Source: Candidatus Omnitrophota bacterium (GTDB taxonomy: Bacteria > Omnitrophota > Gorgyraeia > Gygaellales > Profunditerraquicolaceae). Taken from it: 8,438 nucleotides of DNA. The notes beneath the pieces were generated by a model that was not told the DNA's origin, ran no database searches, and saw nothing but the letters and a program-made list of their open reading frames with translations. This document shows positions 4,583 to 8,438 of this stretch, one piece after another (position 1 is the first letter of the stretch; each line of letters opens with the position of its first letter). The translations under genes were made by a program, and so were the position numbers. Location of the stretch: contig JAUYDQ010000072.1 of NCBI GenBank assembly GCA_030691725.1, forward strand, positions 1 to 8,438, in the 5' to 3' direction.

Positions 4583-4852
4583 ATGGAAATAAAAGTGCAA
4601 AAATTGGGTCAAGACCAACTGAAGAAAATGGGTGTGTTTGGGTGGCCGATATGGGAGAAGGAAGTTTCAAGGTTTCCTTGGGCCTATGATAGTATAGAGG
4701 AATGTTTTTTCTTGGAAGGCAAAGTCACCGTAGAAACCAAAGACGGCAAAAGCGTAAGTTTTGGTAAAGGTGATTTTGTAAGTTTTCCCAAGGGTTTATC
4801 CTGCACCTGGAATATAAAAGAAGCGGTCAGAAAACACTATAATTTTAGATAA
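4583..4852 (+). CDS. Small cupin-domain protein (DUF861 / EutQ-like cupin)
   Basis: This 89-residue single-domain beta-barrel protein starts at MEIKVQKLGQ. ATG 4583 is preferred over the upstream in-frame GTG 4559 because AAAGGAG (4571-4577) lies at ideal spacing. Signature elements of the DUF861 cupin family are visible in order: WPIWEKEVSRFPW at 21-33, the EGKVTV strand at 45-50, and GDFVSFPKGLSCTW at 63-76, ending in RKHYNF. Family members include parts of EutQ and ureidoglycine-processing enzymes, but most stand-alone small ones have no assigned reaction. The usual metal-binding cupin histidines are not evident, so metal dependence is doubtful. It sits 59 nt after the preceding gene, behind a hairpin, and 15 nt before the lipoprotein gene, at the head of a likely operon reaching to rsmD. 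Confidence 0.88.
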   Translation: MEIKVQKLGQDQLKKMGVFGWPIWEKEVSRFPWAYDSIEECFFLEGKVTVETKDGKSVSFGKGDFVSFPKGLSCTWNIKEAVRKHYNFR

Positions 4853-4867
4853 AAAGGCAGGTGCCCA

Positions 4868-5299
4868 ATGGTTAAGAAACAGGTAATTCTTATGCGGGGA
4901 ATAGAAATTTTATTTGTATTAATACTATCTTTATTATCAGGATGCGTAACATCATCTAAGGCACCTAAGCCGCAGGCAAAAAGGGGAGTTCTGGATGATG
5001 TTTTAGTTTTTCGTGATTTACAGCAGGTGGATTTAGATAATGATGGCATAAAAGAAATTGTAGCTATTTATGCTACGGGCGTTAATTCAAGCGGCGTTAA
5101 AGTAATAAAGTTCACTAATGATAAAGGAAATATTATATTTGAGCGCATACTTAATAGTCCAAATACTAAACTTGAAATTAAAAAGGGTATTCCTGTTCTT
5201 ATAGTTGAAGAAACAACTCAAGCCATTGGATGTTCCGGCGGCAGAATAAAGAGTATTTACCGTTGGGATGGCAAAGCTTTTACGCTTACAGGAAAATAA
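4868..5299 (+). CDS. Putative lipoprotein with an aspartate-rich DxDNDG motif
   Basis: This 143-residue protein has a lipoprotein signal peptide: a basic N-terminus, a hydrophobic core (about 12-23), then lipobox LSGC with Cys26 as the lipidated residue. Val at +2 (no Asp) is compatible with outer-membrane sorting if the cell has one. A short basic, Pro/Lys linker follows (30-40). The mature domain carries DLDNDGIKEIVAIY at 55-68, a calcium-loop type motif as found in FG-GAP/VCBS-like beta-propeller repeats, but there is only one copy, so no propeller forms from this chain alone. Cys122 in the late GCSGG stretch is the only cysteine of the mature chain besides the lipidated one. The start could also be ATG 4892, which would begin at MRGIEI and still give a valid signal peptide; AGGCAGGTG at 4856-4864 favours 4868. 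Function is unknown. Confidence 0.85.
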   Translation: MVKKQVILMRGIEILFVLILSLLSGCVTSSKAPKPQAKRGVLDDVLVFRDLQQVDLDNDGIKEIVAIYATGVNSSGVKVIKFTNDKGNIIFERILNSPNTKLEIKKGIPVLIVEETTQAIGCSGGRIKSIYRWDGKAFTLTGK

Positions 5300-5313
5300 T
5301 AAAGAATAAAACA

Positions 5314-5784
5314 ATGAAGAAGATAATTATATTATCCGTAATCTTTACATCCTTATTTATAGCTACAGCTTTTGCCCAGGCTTCCATAAAAGCCGAAGTA
5401 GATAAAACCATTGTTACAACCGATGATGCCATTACCTATAAACTTATAATTACCTCATCCGAAAAAAATATACCTACGCCTCAACTGCCTAAATTTACAG
5501 GTTTTAGAGTAATATCTTCGGCTCAGTCATCGACAGTCTCGTTTACTAAAGGCAATATAAAGACCATATTTGTCTATGCGTTTATTTTGGCTCCTACTGA
5601 TATTGGTAAGTTTAAGATTGAACCGAGTGAAGTAAAAATAAAAAATGAAACCTTTTCTACCGCTTCCTTTGAAATAGAAGTGAAGCAAGGTAAAGTCAAA
5701 CCTAAGGCTGAACCTGAACAAGAACCATCTATACCCGAAGAAACCCAGCCAGAAACAGAAGAACAACCGCAAATTACCCTTTAA
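5314..5784 (+). CDS. Short exported BatD-like protein (single N-terminal domain)
   Basis: This 156-residue protein starts at MKKIIILSVI. An upstream in-frame ATG at 5230 lies inside the lipoprotein gene and would bury the signal peptide, so 5314 is the likelier start. Residues 1-21 are a classic Sec signal peptide ending AFA-Q. Residues 24-124 resemble the first immunoglobulin-like domain of BatD: SIKAEVDKTIVTTDDAITYKL, then the PQLPKFTGFRVISS segment, ending in strands with GKFKIEPSEVKI. BatD proteins of the aerotolerance (Bat/MoxR-VWA) systems are several times longer, with repeated domains and C-terminal membrane helices. Here the chain ends after an acidic, Pro/Glu-rich tail (131-156) with no membrane anchor, and no MoxR or VWA neighbours are present. 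No good ribosome site precedes the ATG. It is probably a periplasmic single-domain relative; its role is unknown. Confidence 0.8.
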   Translation: MKKIIILSVIFTSLFIATAFAQASIKAEVDKTIVTTDDAITYKLIITSSEKNIPTPQLPKFTGFRVISSAQSSTVSFTKGNIKTIFVYAFILAPTDIGKFKIEPSEVKIKNETFSTASFEIEVKQGKVKPKAEPEQEPSIPEETQPETEEQPQITL

Positions 5785-5792
5785 TCCCGCGA

Positions 5793-7865
5793 ATGGAAAA
5801 ATCACTGGTTGTGCCTCTTCAATATTTAAAGGGAATCGGCCCTAAAAGGGCTAAGTCGTTTAACAAACTCGGCATAAATACTATAGAAGATCTCTTATAT
5901 TATTTCCCCCGGCGTTACGAAGACCGCACAAACTTTATCTCTATCTCCAAATTACAAGAAGACCAAACCTACACCATAAAAGCGCAAGTTCTAGCCAGAG
6001 GAGAACGGCGATCTTTCAGGCGCAGGGGCTTTAGTATAATTGAGGTGGCTGTAGGAGATTCTACCGCTAAGATATTCTGCGTCTGGTTTAATCAGCCATA
6101 TCTAAAGGAATATTTTAAAGTAGGCGTAACCTTGATTTTATACGGTAGGATAGAGCGATATGCAGGCCGGCTGCAGATGAATTCACCGGAATTTGAGGTT
6201 GTTTCTTCTAAAAGCGATGAGTCTTTGAATATAGGCAGAATCACACCTATTTATTCTCTGCCCGAAGCTATGACGCAGCGTCGTTTACGACAGATTATAA
6301 AATATGCGTTAGATGAATACTTACCTAAGATTAACGACTTTCTCCCCTTTGATATAAGGTCGAGGAATAACCTGTTGAACTTAGCCAAAAGCCTTCTTGC
6401 CATACACTTCCCCGATAATTTCGAGATACAAAAAGAGGCCCTGAGCCGGCTTTCTTTTGAGGAATTCTTTTTGTTCCAGATACCACTGGCTTTAAGAAAA
6501 GTAAAAAAGAAGCAGAGGAAAGGCATAGCGCATCAGGTAGAGGGCGAACTAGTAGCAAACTTTATAACAGGCCTGCCTTTTCAGTTGACCAGAGCGCAGG
6601 AGAAAGTCATTGGTGAAATTAAAGCAGATATGGCTGCGGCAGAACCCATGCAACGGCTCTTGCAGGGTGATGTGGGCTCAGGTAAGACAGTGGTAGCTAC
6701 TATTGCCGGCCTTATGGCAATTCAAGGAGGATATCAGGCTGCTTTTATGGTGCCTACAGAGATACTGGCTAGGCAGCATTATGATAAAATCAGCGCACAG
6801 TCAAGGGGAGTGAGGCTGGGATTACTTACCAGCAGCGCAAATGAAAAAGAAAAAAAGAGGATGTATAAAGAAATAGCAGAGGGAGAGATAAATTTAGCCA
6901 TTGGCACGCATGCGCTTTTAGAGGAGGCAGTGAAATTTAAGAACCTGGGATTGGTGGTGATTGATGAGCAGCATAAATTTGGCGTGGGCCAGCGGGCTTT
7001 ATTACCCGTCAAAGGGGCTAATCCCGATGTCCTGATTATGACCGCCACACCTATACCACGGACCCTGGCGATTACTTTATATGGCGATTTAGATGTTTCT
7101 ATTATAAATGAATTACCTCCCGGAAGGCTTGCAGTTAAGACAATGCATTTTACGCAAGAAAATAAGTCTTCAGCTTATGAGATTGCCAAAGACCAGTTAC
7201 GGCAAGGCTCTCAAGCCTATATTGTTTATCCTGTAATCGAGGAATCTTATGTTTTGGATATTAAAGGTGCGAAAAAGATGTATAGCGAATTAAAATCAGG
7301 TGAATTTAAAGAATTCAAGTTAGGCCTCATCCACGGCAGATTAAAACAAAGCGAGCAGGATGAGATTATGTTAAAGTTTAAGCAAAAAGAACTGGATCTT
7401 CTGGTGTCTACCACAGTCTTAGAGGTTGGTATTGACATAGCCAATGCTACCTGTATGATGGTAGAAAGTGCCGAGCGTTTTGGTTTGAGTCAATTGCATC
7501 AATTGCGCGGCCGCGTAGGAAGGGGAAGACAGGAATCATTTTGTATACTTATATCCGACGCCGAGACACCCGAAGCAAAAGCACGCCTTGAGGCGATGAT
7601 AAAATATAACGATGGATTTCGTATTGCCGAAGAGGACTTAAAAATTAGAGGGCCGGGTGAATTTTTTGGGTTGCGCCAGTCAGGCCTTTCCGAATTAAGG
7701 ATTGCCAATCCTCTAACGCAGATGCAGCTGTTAAAAAAGGCAAGGGAAGAGGCAATAAGACTCACACATTTAGACCCTAAATTAGAAATGCGCCAGAATG
7801 GGTTGTTGAAAGAAAAACTCTTGCAGAGATTTCCTGAATACGAGAAATTGATGATGGTGGGGTAA
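5793..7865 (+). CDS. recG: ATP-dependent DNA helicase RecG
   Basis: RecG is a cytoplasmic superfamily 2 helicase that remodels stalled replication forks, R-loops and recombination junctions. At 690 residues it matches the family (E. coli 693). An N-terminal helical part with helix-hairpin-helix-like LKGIGPKRAKSFNKLGI (12-28) leads to the OB-fold wedge domain (about 55-145), including YGRIERYAGRLQM. The motor follows: Walker A GDVGSGKT 292-299, DEQH box 391-394, TATP 417-420 with IPRTLA, motif V/VI region TTVLEVGIDI 540-549, and QLRGRVGRG 570-578. The RecG C-terminal signature EEDLKIRGPGEFFGLRQSG is at 613-631. All catalytic motifs are intact. It begins eight bases after the BatD-like gene, with no Shine-Dalgarno visible (TAATCCCGCGA before the ATG), so translational coupling is likely. 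rsmD follows after six bases. Confidence 0.97.
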   Translation: MEKSLVVPLQYLKGIGPKRAKSFNKLGINTIEDLLYYFPRRYEDRTNFISISKLQEDQTYTIKAQVLARGERRSFRRRGFSIIEVAVGDSTAKIFCVWFNQPYLKEYFKVGVTLILYGRIERYAGRLQMNSPEFEVVSSKSDESLNIGRITPIYSLPEAMTQRRLRQIIKYALDEYLPKINDFLPFDIRSRNNLLNLAKSLLAIHFPDNFEIQKEALSRLSFEEFFLFQIPLALRKVKKKQRKGIAHQVEGELVANFITGLPFQLTRAQEKVIGEIKADMAAAEPMQRLLQGDVGSGKTVVATIAGLMAIQGGYQAAFMVPTEILARQHYDKISAQSRGVRLGLLTSSANEKEKKRMYKEIAEGEINLAIGTHALLEEAVKFKNLGLVVIDEQHKFGVGQRALLPVKGANPDVLIMTATPIPRTLAITLYGDLDVSIINELPPGRLAVKTMHFTQENKSSAYEIAKDQLRQGSQAYIVYPVIEESYVLDIKGAKKMYSELKSGEFKEFKLGLIHGRLKQSEQDEIMLKFKQKELDLLVSTTVLEVGIDIANATCMMVESAERFGLSQLHQLRGRVGRGRQESFCILISDAETPEAKARLEAMIKYNDGFRIAEEDLKIRGPGEFFGLRQSGLSELRIANPLTQMQLLKKAREEAIRLTHLDPKLEMRQNGLLKEKLLQRFPEYEKLMMVG

Positions 7866-7871
7866 TTCGCG

Positions 7872-8438
7872 ATGCGCATAATATCTGGCAAATATAAAGG
7901 CAGGTTAATCAAGATGCCCGCAGGCATAAGGCCGACACAGAATAAAGTGAGAAAGGCCTTATTTGATATTCTGGGTGATATCCAAGGCCTCTCTTTCTTG
8001 GAGTTGTTTTCCGGCTCGGGTGCCGTGGGTTTTGAAGCTGTATCTAGAGGGGTGACAGATTTGACCTTAGTGGAATATAATCCCAGTTGCCTGATGGCAA
8101 TCAGAAAAAATATAGAGTCCCTGGAGCCGAAAGCATGCGATGTATATCCCAAGGAAGCCGGGGATGCTATAGAAGCCTTTCGCAAGAACAAGAGAAAATT
8201 CGATATTATCTTCTTAGACCCGCCTTACTATAGGCCAGAAGGCCATGGTTTGGCCTCCTTTGGCCAAAGCCATAGCCAAAGCCATAAGGAGATGTCAAAA
8301 AAAATCTTGCAAATGCTGGGGGCTTATGATATATTAGCGCCCAATGGTTTTGTGGTGGTTCAGCATTTCAAGAAAGAGCAATTGCCAAAAGAGAGCGGGA
8401 AACTAACTTTAATCAAGGAAGCCAGATACGGCGATACC
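7872..8438 (+). CDS. rsmD: 16S rRNA (guanine(966)-N(2))-methyltransferase RsmD (3' end outside window)
   Basis: RsmD methylates G966 of 16S rRNA with S-adenosylmethionine during 30S assembly. 189 codons are present with no stop, and the last residues (EARYGDT) match the family C-terminus, so only a few residues are missing. Visible motifs: N-terminal MRIISGKYKGR with IRPTQNKVRKALFDIL at 19-34, the SAM-binding loop LELFSGSGAVGFEA at 43-56, acidic VEYN at 67-70 closing the SAM ribose site, and catalytic DPPY at 116-119. After DPPY there is an unusual Gly/Ser/Gln/His segment (122-140) containing a duplicated QSHS encoded by a 12-nt tandem repeat. The gene starts six bases after recG; GGTGGGG at 7856-7862 is a poor, distant ribosome site, so coupling to recG is likely. 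In many bacteria coaD follows rsmD; that cannot be checked here. Confidence 0.94.
   Translation, partial: MRIISGKYKGRLIKMPAGIRPTQNKVRKALFDILGDIQGLSFLELFSGSGAVGFEAVSRGVTDLTLVEYNPSCLMAIRKNIESLEPKACDVYPKEAGDAIEAFRKNKRKFDIIFLDPPYYRPEGHGLASFGQSHSQSHKEMSKKILQMLGAYDILAPNGFVVVQHFKKEQLPKESGKLTLIKEARYGDT
8263..8286 (+). repeat. Perfect 12-nt tandem duplication within rsmD
   Basis: GCCAAAGCCATA occurs twice in direct tandem. In the rsmD frame it gives Q-S-H-S-Q-S-H at residues 132-138. It lies in a locally repetitive stretch with TGGCC/GGCCA also at 8232-8236, 8240-8244, 8250-8254 and 8261-8265. The unit length is a multiple of three, so copy-number change keeps the frame. Confidence 0.85.

Noticed and set aside
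7499..8191. 230-codon open frame on the minus strand across recG and rsmD
   Set aside because: It is antisense to two well-recognised genes, has no recognisable motif, and is explained by the codon pattern of the + strand genes.
1..8438. CRISPR array, insertion sequence or prophage
   Set aside because: No regularly spaced direct repeats, transposase or integrase reading frames, or terminal inverted repeats are visible. The only mobile-type element is the intron.

Overview
The window reads as a bacterial chromosome segment. It holds the 3' end of a ribosomal RNA operon (23S, 5S), then housekeeping and small accessory genes, all on the + strand. The genes greA, recG and rsmD and the bacterial 23S/5S signatures settle the domain. 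A lipoprotein with a lipobox and an exported BatD-like protein suggest a Gram-negative type envelope. Moderate AT content, mixed Shine-Dalgarno use and the hypothetical families would fit an uncultivated lineage such as Omnitrophota, but that is a weak guess from general character.

Region 1-1090 is the rRNA end. The 23S gene is split inside the peptidyl-transferase centre by a 370-nt group I intron (65-434). I could fold its whole core by hand: P1, P2, P3 to P9, P7.1, P7.2 and P10. It sits exactly after the position equivalent to E. coli U2593, the site of the Chlamydomonas chloroplast intron that encodes I-CreI. Its P6 loop carries a 57-codon ORF that looks like the decayed start of a LAGLIDADG homing endonuclease. 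A spacer with a perfect 13-bp hairpin, the 5S gene and two strong terminators follow.

Region 1090-4195 holds four genes: a membrane-anchored alpha/beta hydrolase, a two-helix membrane protein, greA, and a polytopic GT-C-like membrane protein. Each has its own copy of a distinctive promoter block: GC-TTGG at the -35, a conserved G/T-rich 16-bp spacer, then TATAAT. In two copies the -35 is also the 3' arm of a CCAAGC/GCTTGG hairpin. After greA this makes a terminator fused to the next promoter. The first copy lies so close to its ATG that the hydrolase mRNA should be leaderless or nearly so.

Region 4176-8438 holds closely spaced co-directional genes: a small protein of unknown function overlapping the previous gene, a DUF861-type cupin behind a hairpin, a lipoprotein, a short BatD-like exported protein, recG, and rsmD running off the end. 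recG (branched-DNA helicase) and rsmD (16S rRNA methyltransferase) are the recognisable core of this likely operon; the small upstream genes have no evident functional link to them.
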